Positions 22,868 through 33,520 of a stretch of DNA of 64,000 bases are shown piece after piece. This stretch comes from Episyrphus balteatus (taxonomy: Eukaryota; Arthropoda; Insecta; Diptera; Syrphidae): assembly GCF_945859705.1 (NCBI RefSeq), contig NC_079134.1, positions 26,817,636 through 26,881,635 on the forward strand, in the 5' to 3' direction. Under the pieces are notes generated by a model. The model was given only the letters and a program-made list of their open reading frames with translations, ran no database searches and had not been told where the DNA came from. Position 1 is the first letter of the stretch. Each line of letters begins with the position of its first letter. Made by a program: the position numbers and the translations under genes.

Positions 22868-24713
22868 AGCCTAGTACGCAGCTGAAGCAAAACGACAAAT
22901 TTTGAAGTCTCCAAAGTCAACAGCGGACATGGAAATGAAAAAATACCATCGGGTATTATAGCAAAGTAAAAATAATAAAAATTCAAAAAAAAAACACCAG
23001 GGCCCTATTTCATAAAACTACAAGACTAATAATTATTTGTGAATTTACTTGTAGCTTGTAAATTATCAGTAAATTTCTGTTTCATAAAGAATTTTAATAG
23101 ACTAATAATTACAAGTAAGTAGACTAGTAGCTACAAGTGAAATTTACAAGTGCGGCGAATATTTCTGTTTCATAAAACTATTTGTAAAATTTTTATTAGT
23201 GATAGACTTGTAGCTACAAGCGATTTTTTTACAAGAGTAGAAAGACTAATAAAAACAAAATATGATGGCTAATTTTGGTACCTTTGGGTTTTAAATGTAA
23301 TTCATGTGTAACGTTGTATCACTAAAATGGATCTTAAATTATCAAGCATTATAATCAAGAATTTACAACAATTTTTGGGTGCCATGGAAAGAAAAAAATA
23401 TACTAGTTTTGTTGTCCCTTTAAGGAGCGTTAATGGACGTCGTTTGGCAGTTAAAGTGCAATAAAAATGCAGTCTTTTAAATTTTTATGATATCAAAAAT
23501 TAGTTGGCACTAAAATCAATCTTCCATTCCTAGTTACAAAAAGTCTTGCCTTTTAAATCATTATGCATTCATCTTCCTGCAATATGCACTCAAAATAGAA
23601 GCTTTTGATTGTAAGTAATTGCGGTTTAAGGATATAAAGGAAACGACTTGAATTTAACTTTTTGATATAGTAAGAAGGATTTGTATTGGTGCCGGGCATT
23701 TGTATGGTACTTAAAAAAAATTGCATTATTATAGCATTGAATTTTCATATGCTCTTGCTGTAGGGATTTCAACATTCATACACACAATTCGATAGTTTCA
23801 TTAGTTTAAATTTTTCGTTACCTACTGCATTAGATTTGGAGCGCATGGGTTTGAAGACTATCTAGGAACTTTTGATGCTTAATATAACGCTAAGACCACT
23901 AAAATATATTTTTAGATGGTAAAGAATTTTTTAAACAAAAAGTGCAAAAAGTTCCCGAGGCATTTCCACCCAATAACGCGGAAAAGTAATGAATATTAAA
24001 CTTGGTTATTTATCCTTAAAGATTAATTTTCTTAGAGATAAATATTTACTTCATTTATGAGTTTAGGCTTTTTTGACCAAAGTTGCAAAAGATGATTTGT
24101 TTTGCCAAGTAATATTTAGTGCATCAATGTTTTAGTTCCAAGGAATTTCACAACATTTTGCAATTCAAAAATCGAACACAACAACACTGATTCATCTTTA
24201 AAGCTCGATTTCATTTGTTTGTAGCTTTTTTCTCAAGAAACATAGACTTTTCTATAGCCTAATATTTAAACTAAATGTTAAGACCATAATCTACCAAAAA
24301 CCAATCTTTAAAAATCAAGCTTTTAGCTTATAAAGCCAATAATTTTTATTATATTTCACAAATATTCCTCATAATATTTCGTCTCTCGCTGCTGCTACAA
24401 AAAGTTCGAATATTTGTTTATTATTTGTTTATTTTTGTTACCCTAGTTACACTTGTAGTTTTTTAGAAGCAAAATAGTTTGAATTCGCCAGACTACAAAT
24501 GAATGAAATTTTTTATGAAACAGAAAACTACAACTCCATATTTTATTTGTGCTTGTAACTACAAGTCTACAAGTACAACACTAATAGTTTTATGAAATAG
24601 GGCCCAGAAAATAAGTTTTAAAGCAAAAACAAAACAAATTTAATTTCGTTCAAGATTTCGTTAAACAAATTTTGTATGGAAAATTTCTTTTCGTTTCAGC
24701 TGCGTACTAGGCT
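22868..24713. mobile_element. 1.85-kb PIF/Harbinger-like element (AGCCTAGTACGCAGC ends)
   Basis: AGCCTAGTACGCAGCTGAAGC at 22868 is mirrored by GCTGCGTACTAGGCT ending at 24713, with TTA on both sides (22865-22867, 24714-24716). The same ends occur at 41593-42939, and related ones in small MITEs at 25934-26055 and 41785-41914. The interior is occupied by another TIR element (23000-24605), so little of its own sequence remains. Confidence 0.68.
23000..24605. mobile_element. TIR element with GGGCCCTATTTCATAAAACT ends
   Basis: GGGCCCTATTTCATAAAACT at 23000 is mirrored at 24605. The 200 bp inside each end are crowded with copies of ACTTGTAG / CTACAAGT in both orientations (for example TTGTAGCTACAAG near 23210), probably subterminal binding repeats. 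No clean TSD was found. It is nested in 22868-24713. The segment 23780-23970 resembles the right half of the TTAA element at 7039-7750. Confidence 0.6.
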
Positions 24714-25933
24714 TTAAGCAATAAATACAATTTTTTCACAAACTGACTTCAAACACAAAAAAAAAAAAATTGAACAGATCGGCAACACCTATAATATTTA
24801 AAAACACATTTTTAAAAAGCTAGACGATCATTCTGTTAAATTTAAAGCATGAAATATGGATAATTGTCTTGGATATTAATTGGATTTATGTGATGAGGAT
24901 GAAGAAAATTCGCTTGAACCCAAACGATGGCTTAATTTTGTTAAACCAAACCATCGTTGGTTTGAAATTATTTGAACGGGTGTGGAGTAGATAAAGCTCA
25001 AGACTAATTTAATTTTATGCCTAACATGTGTTTAAAATGTATGATGTGAAATGTTCAACTGCTCATTAAATAAGGCTTTTATGCATTTGTATCAATGCGA
25101 ATTTCTATTGCCGATTTTGTGGGTGTATCCCTTTTGTATGCTACAGAGCGTTAGGTAGGCCATTGTCAATTGTCACATCTATTAGAACAACTACTCCAAT
25201 AAAAAAAAAATACGGTTGCCGTTGCTGTGCTGCATAATATTTTCATCTTATGGTCAGCCTTTATCATAAATTGCATTCGTGATGTGATCGACTGTTGCAA
25301 TTACTTTTCTCCTGGCTCGTTGTTTTACTTTCCGATAGCATGTAACGCATATTTAATTTTAGAGAACTGATGCACATATATATCACTCTTAAAAGTATCT
25401 ACATATATTCTATTATACGCGCTTCTTCATCATTTTAAACAAGAAAACAAAAATCAAATCTCTTTTATTTAAAAAATTATTAGATTCTGACAGATCTATT
25501 TTCAAAATAAATAAAAAATCCTTGGGATTTTTTTAAAACAGTTTTAAATTTAAAGTTTTCATTGACAACAAAGAATTTAACTAAAGAAGAGTGAATAAAA
25601 TGAATATTTAATGGAGTCTCCTTAATGGCGTAAATAGTTTAATAACGCTTTTAACTAAAACGACAAAATCTAATATTTAATGGAGGCTCAATAAATTGGC
25701 CCTAAATTTAAAAAGAGTTTTCGAAAAAATGATTCTCAAATTCAGAACTTTGAAAAAAAAACATTTGAATGACTTTTTTTCAAACTTTTTCATAATAAGT
25801 TTTGAAAAAAAAAAAATTAAAAAACAACTTCAATTTCATTAGATTTTTTTGATAAATGCAGAAATAAATAAATTGAAATAATTGATTTTCTCTAAGACTT
25901 TGACAAATAAGACCTTCAAACTTTTGTTATTTA

Positions 25934-26055
25934 GGCCTGGTACGCAGGACGAGCTAAATTTTAGCCGAGATATGGAATAGTTTTTAACTCATTTAACTAA
26001 TTTTTTTCAATAATTTGTCTGGGAGCTAAAATTTAGCTCGATCTGCATACTAGGC
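25934..26055. mobile_element. short MITE of the GCCTGGTACGC family
   Basis: GGCCTGGTACGCAGG at the left end faces CTGCATACTAGGCT at the right. The inner parts ACGAGCTAAATTTTAGC and GAGCTAAAATTTAGCTCG are also mirrored. It resembles 41785-41914. Confidence 0.5.
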
Positions 26056-26796
26056 TTTAACCTTTAACAATTAGGGCTGTTGAATGAAGAAAAACCAACT
26101 TTATATGTATTTGAAAAAAAAAAAACAAGTTGAAATTTTTTTCAAAAACTTCTTTTAAAAAAAGTTCTTCGCAAATGAAATACTTTTTAATTTTTTTCAT
26201 AAACTATAATACATATTAACATTTTCTTTTTTGAAAAATAATATTTCATAACGAGAAAAATTTAAAAACGACATTTTAAAATTTTTTCAGTAAATTTTTT
26301 TTTTTTCAAAATTCTGAGTCCGAGGATCAGTTTTACAAAAACACTTCATTCAATTTACTTAATTTTAATTTTGCAAATAGGAATAAGTTTTAAGCTTTTA
26401 TTACAATGTATATTTTAATATTGTAGGTGTTGCCGTTGTGTTCAAATATTTTTTTTTTTTGTGTTTGAAGTCAAAAATTGAATTTATTGATTTTGTTCCT
26501 TCAATTTCGTAGACAATCTTTTGGCATTAATTAATTTATGAAATTTAAGCAACATTTTTGAAAACAAAATTTTTGTTCATAAAAATCTTATATACAACTT
26601 AAAAAAAACAATACGACTTTTAACTTATAGAGGTAAAAGTAAGTCCAATCCAAAATCAGATATATATATCTGAAAAAGACTTATGTTGTTATGACCAAAC
26701 TCCATAGATTTTTAATAACCAACGTTTGAAAAAAAAATCATCAAAATCAGAGGTGTTCAGTCGGGTTCCCTAATATTGCCTTTTTTTCTTACAAAA

Positions 26797-27669
26797 CTAA
26801 TTTTCATAGATCCTAACTAGATCTTCAATGCCAATGGGATATCCAGAGACGGGACACTTCTTTCTCTGTTTTAGATGATTGGCTATGCATTTCCAGCAAA
26901 AGACATAGCCGGACACTGCACACGCTGTTGGATTGGAGATCTTCATCAAGCAAATGGGACACATTCCATTTGGATTCTGGTGCTCGTTTAATTTGGATTT
27001 TCTAATGGCATCGGGATTTTGAAGACCACCAATATTTTGGCGCTGTTTGTTTGAATACCACCATTGGATGAATTGCAGAAAGAATGCCATTACCTCGAGG
27101 AGTTTTAAAATCATGTAAGAAGCCTTGTCTTCCCGAGGTGGATCTTTTGGGTAGCGCAATGTCAATCCAAGAAAACGTAGAATCGGGGAATGGCTTACTG
27201 AATACTTGGCAAGGTATAGGAATGTATTGACAGCCTTGGCAGCATTGTAAGCATGGAAGGCCTTAATTAGATACTCTTCCCACTCGGTGCTTTCGTGTTG
27301 TGTACTTCGTTGTCTTAGTTTCCTTTCAAAGTATGGCAGTAAAGTGAGTAGCGAAGCCGATAGGAATTTCTTTCGATTTGAGATTAAATCTCCATTTAAG
27401 GCAGATGTTCGTTGTAGACCATAGAAACTCTCACCAAATGAGCCACCTCTTTGTTTGAGGTAGAAATATTGAAGTGCAAATGTTATGACGGGAGAGAGGT
27501 CTTCAGAGAAGGCAGTTTCATTGATTCTTATGTTTAATTTCAATCCAAAGTAATCGAAGATTTTTGAAAAGGCAGGGTAGATTAGATTGTCAAGTACTTC
27601 GGATGCTGAAACTTCGAATATTGATGGTGTGTGTTGTAGATTTGGAGCAAAGTTTGCTCCTTCAGCCAT
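26797..27669 (-). CDS. Pex12: peroxisome assembly protein 12 (peroxin-12), C-terminal zinc RING
   Basis: A single uninterrupted exon of 290 codons with ATG at 27669, close to the family length. PEX12 is an integral peroxisomal membrane protein which, with PEX2 and PEX10, forms the ubiquitin ligase that recycles the import receptor PEX5. The N-terminal Pex2/Pex12 domain is recognisable: the start MAEGANFAPNLQHTPSIFEV, then FALQYFYLKQRGGSFGESFYGL at about 65-86 and a helical central part. The C-terminal RING starts near residue 236 as MCPICLMKISNPTACAVSGYVF and continues with CWKC and KKCPVSG. Cysteines at about 237, 240, 258 and 261 form one zinc site; the second site is incomplete, as is normal for PEX12. 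The gene lies on the strand opposite PGAP2-like copy 1, just beyond the edge of the 4.6-kb element. Confidence 0.93.
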   Translation of the reverse strand: MAEGANFAPNLQHTPSIFEVSASEVLDNLIYPAFSKIFDYFGLKLNIRINETAFSEDLSPVITFALQYFYLKQRGGSFGESFYGLQRTSALNGDLISNRKKFLSASLLTLLPYFERKLRQRSTQHESTEWEEYLIKAFHAYNAAKAVNTFLYLAKYSVSHSPILRFLGLTLRYPKDPPREDKASYMILKLLEVMAFFLQFIQWWYSNKQRQNIGGLQNPDAIRKSKLNEHQNPNGMCPICLMKISNPTACAVSGYVFCWKCIANHLKQRKKCPVSGYPIGIEDLVRIYEN

Positions 27670-28423
27670 TTTTTATAGATAGTTTTTGAAAAATTTGAGG
27701 ATTGAATATTTGTTTCAAGGTGATAAGTTGGTTTCATGAAAAACAAATAAAATATACTACTGTCAAAAACAGCTGATGAAATGTCATTTTCTTGTATGAA
27801 GGTTAAATCGAGAATTGTGAATTCGATGCTCGAAAAACAGGTTGATATCGATTTATGCAAGTGAAAGTACAGTAGAGTCTAGCATTGTTGTCCCATTATT
27901 TTTAAAATTAAAAAATGGTTCTTTAATAGACTTTACTTAATAAAATTATTTAAAGTCCGGAGATTGGCTTATTGATATTTTATTTCAGCAAACAACTTTA
28001 TCGACATTTATTTGACGCTATATGCCTTCAAAGAGTGATAAAAATACACTGGCTTGGAGCGCAAAAAAAAAACAAAAGAAAATTCGCAGTATTTTGTTAA
28101 TTTAAGCATTAAGTTGATTTGATGGAAGAAGTTGCAATACTCCGCATGTTTGAATAAGAACTGGTCTAAGCTTTAAGATTGAAGGGGTGATGAAAAAATG
28201 GCGAATAGACATTTTTTTTTAACAAAAGTCGAAACGCTGGAAACGGCCCATTTGTTCAACAAAAGCTGGGAAATCAGTATCATCCTTGCAAAAGCGTCAA
28301 CCATTTCGAAACACAGGAACCGTTTTGATTTCCCTTAAAATGGTGATTAATGGAATGATTTGTTATAGGTATCGTCCCAAGTTTCACATGAGTACCTAGA
28401 TCGAAAAAGATGAATATATCTAT

Positions 28424-29052
28424 TAGGGTACCTCGAAAACTCGATTGCTAGACACCTCTAGAATATACTCACCAAATATGAGCTCTTTATCTTAATAGGA
28501 AGGTCCTCCGCTTTTCAATTTACCATTTTTACATCAAGCTTCTACTAAAAATAATATTTTTTTATTAATTGAATTTTTAGCCAATTTTTTTTACATATTC
28601 TTGTAGAAAATTGAACGCTCTACAAAAAAGGTTATATACACTTTTTGAATTATCTAACCGTTTAGTAGATATTTGAGGTCCAAAAAGCGAGAAAATCTTT
28701 AAAAATTCGTTTTTTGTTCTTAATTTTGTAACAAATTGAAAAATTATAATAATCAAACGCGCATGATATATTATTGTAGGAAACAGATTGCTCCACAAAA
28801 AAGGTCTTTTTAACTTTTTTTATTAATCTAACCATTTGAAAGATATTCGAGGTCAAAGTTAAACAAAAAAATAAAAACTTTTTTTACTTTTCAAAATTTT
28901 CTAATTCACTGAAAAGTCATTATTATTAAATTAGACCTTCCCATTAAGATAAAGAGCTCATATTTGGTGAGTATATTCTAGAGGTGTCTAGCAATCGAGT
29001 TTTCGAAGTACCAAATCAAAAAAACTAATTTCCATTTTTTTGACCCACCCTA
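28424..29052. mobile_element. shortened copy of the TAGGGT foldback element
   Basis: Starts TAGGGTACCTCGAAAACTCG and ends GACCCACCCTA. It matches the element at 10793-12146 over about 500 bp of the left arm, but only about 120 bp of the right arm remains. ATCTAT occurs on both sides (before 28424 and after 29052), which may be what is left of a longer duplication. The internal deletion has removed most of the hairpin. Confidence 0.65.
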
Positions 29053-29059
29053 ATCTATG

Positions 29060-30990
29060 GCTTCAAACCATAAGCGACTAAGCCGAAATAGAAAATTATG
29101 AAGTTAGACTCGCCAAAAAGCTAAGCATTTTTTGATTTGCTGTACTATCACCACAATTTTTTCTTAACTCGACTTAGGTGGTTTTAGCCCATCGTTTTTT
29201 CGTAGCGATTAAATCAAGCGAGTGTAAATTTAACTCAAGAAGGCCCAATCATAGTTTTCCTTGCTTGACAATAGTTCAAAATGAAGATACAGTACGTAGT
29301 ATGTGGAATCCCCCACAGCAAACCTGCTTAGAAAAAGCCAAATCACTAATAAAGGTTTTAAAAGGGCTATACCAACAAGCCACAGAAACGTGGTGCTGAT
29401 GATACTTAAGACCCGACTATAATTGTCATCTGCGAGGGAGCGAAAACTCACATTTATAGTGAGCCTTAATGCAGATTAAGTTAAAAGAAAAAAGCTTTCA
29501 AACCTTGGTAAAAAAAATTCTTAGACAATATGGTCACGCCTCGAAATTGAATACAAAAAAGTTGAAGAAAGAAGCAGGGAAATGCACGCATGGCCACGCA
29601 TGGGTGGTGGAATAAATTATAAGCTTTGACGAGACACGAATAATTGCAAAACCTCTTCAAAATAACCGCTCAAAGAGGTGGAAATACTCAAGAGATTCAT
29701 TTGCTTAGTTTTATACAATTACTTATTCACAGATGAAGACAATGAGCCATATTTAAAAAGATGGGCCAAGCTCTTTACTCACTTTTCAGAACATATTTTA
29801 AGATCGACAAATTACACTATCAGTAAACCGCTTGAATTCATCTTTTTGCATACCACACAATATTTCCAATACCTTCAACTTACTTAAGCGAAGCATCCTT
29901 AAAAACCTTTCGGAGAAATTAGTGAGTGGGTTAAAGGTTAAATGCTTCAAAAAGGGAAGCGCTGTTCGCCCAGATGAAACGAAATGACTTATGATTCTTA
30001 TCCCCAAGCTGATAAGAGGTGATCTAATTTCAAATCAATGGATTGCAAGTTTTCTTCCACCAATTGGCAAAGTGAACGGTTATATGCTTCGCTGTGATAA
30101 TAATTATCATTTGTATAAAATAATGTTCAAGTACGAACGCGAAATAAGAAGAATAAAAACATCAAGTACTAGCAAATGCAAAAAACTGGCATTTAGTTTG
30201 CTCAATCCCTAAAAAATCACACGCACCACTAGTGCTAGAGGTTGTGATCTTTTCGACATCGAGATCAAAACAACGTCGAATAAAGGATGAACTAATCAAA
30301 AGCTGACATAATCACCCTCTGAACAAACTTATATGCTTAGGTAAAAACAGGTGCAGTACATATTTGAAATGGAGCTGAATAATACTTGCGACACACTGCT
30401 AGTATTTAACTATCGCCTGATACTAGCATGGTATTGTCTGACTTATTATATAACTTTAAACTATGGTACCTAAACTAAAAGTGTGTCACAAGTATAAGAT
30501 TACAAGTTACAGCTTCTTCATTGATGTTTTTTTGAAGATCACAATCGCTTTAACATGCAACATCCAAATATTCGCGAATTTGTGTCCATAAAATATCGAA
30601 GAGTTGGAAATAGATACAATTTCTAGATACCTAACACGATTATGTTAAAGACGGCACTACACCTAAAATGAACACCAAATATATAAAAGATCTAAACACC
30701 CTAGGTTAATTTCAATTTAAAACCCAGTTGGGTCTAAGATCGCAAATCATTAGCAACAAACATATGGTAGATAGTTAATCTCTATATATAACTTGTTCCA
30801 CATTAAACGTTTCTGTGCTAGTAGTTCCATGCAATGCCAGGAATTACCCCCCAAAAACACTCAATGCAACGATAGCCTTAGAATACATTTTCAAAAGGAT
30901 TTAGAAGATAGTTTAACACTAGTCATACATAAAATTCAAGACAGAACCTCTTAATAACAAAGAAAGGAAAAAGTATTATCAAATAAAAGA
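29060..30990. other. intergenic DNA with no recognisable gene
   Basis: About 1.9 kb between the shortened foldback and PGAP2-like copy 2. Open frames of up to 73 codons occur on both strands, but none has a recognisable domain or splice structure. A piece of the GGCGAACC dispersed family lies at about 30150-30300. Confidence 0.4.
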
Positions 30991-31052
30991 GTAGATATAT
31001 TAACAAAATATATTAAACTATGTTTCGTCTATTAACTAAAATTAAGTACAAA

Positions 31053-31909
31053 CTAACTAATCTTAGATCTCGTGCATGAGAGGCCATTTTTCCAGTCAAA
31101 TGTGAGAGTTCGTCCATAGAAGTCCCAATAGGCAGTCATGTGGTAGCACATATTAATCAACACAACAGTGTATTCAAAGAATGCAAAAAGTGTGTAAACT
31201 AAAATAAAAATTTTAAACCAACAGTTAATCTACTAAATACTTGAAGATTTCAAAAAATGCATGCTCATCATCACTTACCTCCAGGTTCACAATAATCATT
31301 GTGCCGTCTAAAACAATACCCAGCCAACACAAAAGCGATAAGATTGATAACAAACAAATTCCCCTTTGTTCGTCGAGCTAAACGCTCTTGAATGTTAAGC
31401 CTTTTTATGCGTTTTCCGTCTTCATTTAAAAAGTATGAGATAAGCATATAAACCTCGCTAGTTGCAATGAAAATAAGGAAACAAATCTTATGCAATTTAT
31501 AGCTTTGACTCGAAGTCCACAATGATAACCCGAGCAAAGCGAAGTTTTCGAAAACATTTAGAAAACAAGCAAAATGAGCCATGGCCAAATATTCATTTGT
31601 TATGGCTTCTTTGTAATATTCGGCATACATTTTGGCAACATAAAGCCGAGGCAGGAAATGCAAACAAATGGCTAATTGCCAGACAAATCGCTGTGGTTGA
31701 TATCTGCCAATTGCAGCTGAAACGGACGGAAGGTAGTTCAATACTTCACAGTGAGTGTATGTTGATTCTTCAAAAAAGAACAACACGGAGCAGAATACAC
31801 AAAATAGAAAACTAAAGAATGGCAAGCCAACTATTAGAACGGCAAAGTAACCAAATGGCAGAGTTATAATTGGCTTGCAGGCCTTGTTGGACCTGTCGAC
31901 GGATATCAT
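31053..31909 (-). CDS. PGAP2-like protein, copy 2
   Basis: Minus-strand exons are 31909-31279 and 31198-31053, joined across an 80-nt phase 1 intron (donor GTAAGT after CEPGG), giving 258 residues. The first coding exon is exactly as long (631 nt) as in copy 1, with the intron in the same place and phase. Shared blocks include FFEESTYTHCEVLNYLPS, FVWQLAICLHFLPRL, ENFALLGLSLWTSS and YHMTAYWDFYGR. The N-terminus and the loop after YFLN differ. As in copy 1, the role expected from the family is GPI-anchor lipid remodelling in the Golgi. The fly homolog of this second copy is of the CG7990 type; which copy has the main role cannot be told from sequence. It points toward copy 1, with PEX12 between. 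Confidence 0.83.
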
Positions 31910-32249
31910 GATGCACTTGCACTGAATTGATTGACTTTTATCAAATCAATTAATTTAATATTGGTTAGGAAATCATTCAAGTTTGTTTAATTAACCGTAT
32001 TTAGAAGAGAATTGCCTGTTTCCAAAAGGTACTTATGTGGTGTCTCGGTGTGGGAGTATAAAACCACTTGCTGTCCTATTTTGAATTTTCGTATACGAGT
32101 CTTGATTGAGTTTTTGACAGAAGGGTATTTCGAGAGTCGAGCTACTTTTTTTTTTATTTGGGTTTGTTTGTAAATTTTATCTAATCGGATTTAGTTCTGT
32201 TTATTTATTTTATATTAAAAAAAAAAAACGAGAAATTAATAGCCTGTGC

Positions 32250-32466
32250 CCATGTTCTGTAACTTTTATCACTGGCGATAAAATATTTGAATGACTTTAA
32301 AATCCATTAAATCTCATCAAAATAAAAGAAATTTTGTTCCAGATCATAATTTATTAATTCATAAATTCTGAATTTGAAAGAAATTTTGCTTTATTTATGG
32401 AGGATAGTGAATTTTAGAGACGTTGAAAAACGTTTATCGCCAGTGATAAAGTTACAGAACAGGGGC
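32250..32466. mobile_element. MITE with long TIRs (CATGTTCTGTAAC)
   Basis: CATGTTCTGTAACTTTTATC followed by ACTGGCGATAAA (from about 32251) is mirrored at about 32431-32460 (TTTATCGCCAGTGATAAAG, then TTACAGAAC). The TIRs are about 33 bp with few mismatches, around a 145-bp AT-rich centre. It is followed at once by the next MITE, 32470-32602. Confidence 0.65.
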
Positions 32467-32469
32467 CCT

Positions 32470-32602
32470 GGGGTCGAATTACGGCACACGATTACGATCA
32501 TACGTTAACGTTTTGACTATTTCTGTCTCTATTTAATTATTAGAAAACGATAGGGACACATAGCAACCATTCGTTAACGAACGTATGCCGTAATTCGACC
32601 CC
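32470..32602. mobile_element. MITE with GGGTCGAATTACGGC TIRs
   Basis: GGGGTCGAATTACGGCA at the left is mirrored by TGCCGTAATTCGACCCC at the right. A second inner pair (CGTTAACG-containing) makes the 133-bp unit nearly palindromic. It stands between two other MITEs in the space upstream of Saf6. Confidence 0.65.
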
Positions 32603-32868
32603 TGTTTTCACTAGATAAAAAGATAATTTCGCACCTTAGGACAGTTCGAATTTCAAATTAATTTTTTTTTTATACGATTTGATATTCGAAATGAGATAAC
32701 TTGCGAGGTATGGAGTATTCTTGAAAAGGAGTAAACTCTTGGTAAACCTAGTGTTAAAGTGTGGTTAATGTGTCAAAATTTTGTAAGTTTGACCAAGTTT
32801 ATCCAGAGTTTACACCGTTTCATGACTACCCCTAGTATCTCATTTAGGCTCATAAGTGAAAACAGGCT
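32603..32868. mobile_element. MITE-like unit with CTGTTTTCACT ends
   Basis: CTGTTTTCACTAGAT at 32603 and ATAAGTGAAAACAG ending near 32867 form a short inverted pair. The interior holds a block (GAGTTTACACCGTTTCATGA) similar to 43165-43190. Weak, but consistent with the surrounding MITE cluster. Confidence 0.4.
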
Positions 32869-33520
32869 TTTAAAGGCTTTTACGCAGCTGAAGCGAAATG
32901 AAATTTTCCGTGCAAAAATTCGGTAACGAAATATTGTTTATTTGCTTCCCTGATGCAAATTCGTTTTTTGAGATTGCTAATTGACATTTGAAACAAAATG
33001 AAACAAATCGTTCCTCTAAAGTGTTTCATTTTCTTGTTCCACTACAAACAAAAATTTTTTTTCGTGTCTGTGTATTTCAATCAGGAAAACAAGAGAGTAG
33101 GTAAACTTTGTATGCGCCAACTGACATAAGTTTTCCTGATCGCTATAAACAACTATCAGGGCAGGAAAAAATATTCAATTTCATACTGCTTTTTCTTTCT
33201 TGGGATCGCTATAACCGGGCCCGAACAAACGTCATTTTGGGACGTAAAATTTTGATAAATATTTAAAAGGGCTTTATGTAATTGGCCATTAGTTCTGTTA
33301 GTGGCAGTCTCTTTTTTTTTTCCATCCCAAAAAAAAATGCAAATCAAACAGATCGTAAATGCAAATGTCATTTCATCTTGTTTTTTTTTGTTGACAACAA
33401 CAAATTTTCATATAAAAAAATTGTTGTGTATTTTCGCTTCATTCATTGCAAATATTTGTTATTTATTTATCGAAATTATTTTTATTTATTACAAATGCAT
33501 TCAATATAAAAACAACACAA

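Larger units (their letters stand above)
22178..26772. mobile_element. 4.6-kb TIR element with TAGGGAACCC ends, host to nested insertions
   Basis: TAGGGAACCCGGCCGAATAGG at 22178 is mirrored by GTTCAGTCGGGTTCCCTA ending at 26772. The TIR continues as ATTTTGATGAT and AACGTCGG-type sequence. Its own sequence is recognisable from a second partial copy at about 61845-62925. That copy shares the blocks around GGGACAATCTTCC, CAAACACAAAAAAA, CGGCAACACCTA and TTTGAAGTCAA. The first copy is split by the 1.85-kb Harbinger-like element at 22868-24713 and carries a Penelope-like relic and a small MITE. No transposase was found. Confidence 0.6.

Noticed and set aside
33282..33520. N-terminal extension of Saf6 (in-frame ATG at 33446) and the neighbouring frames
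   Set aside because: The extension is hydrophobic and coded by AT-rich leader DNA. The downstream ATG at 33521 starts the Ser/Lys tail, which has normal codon use.
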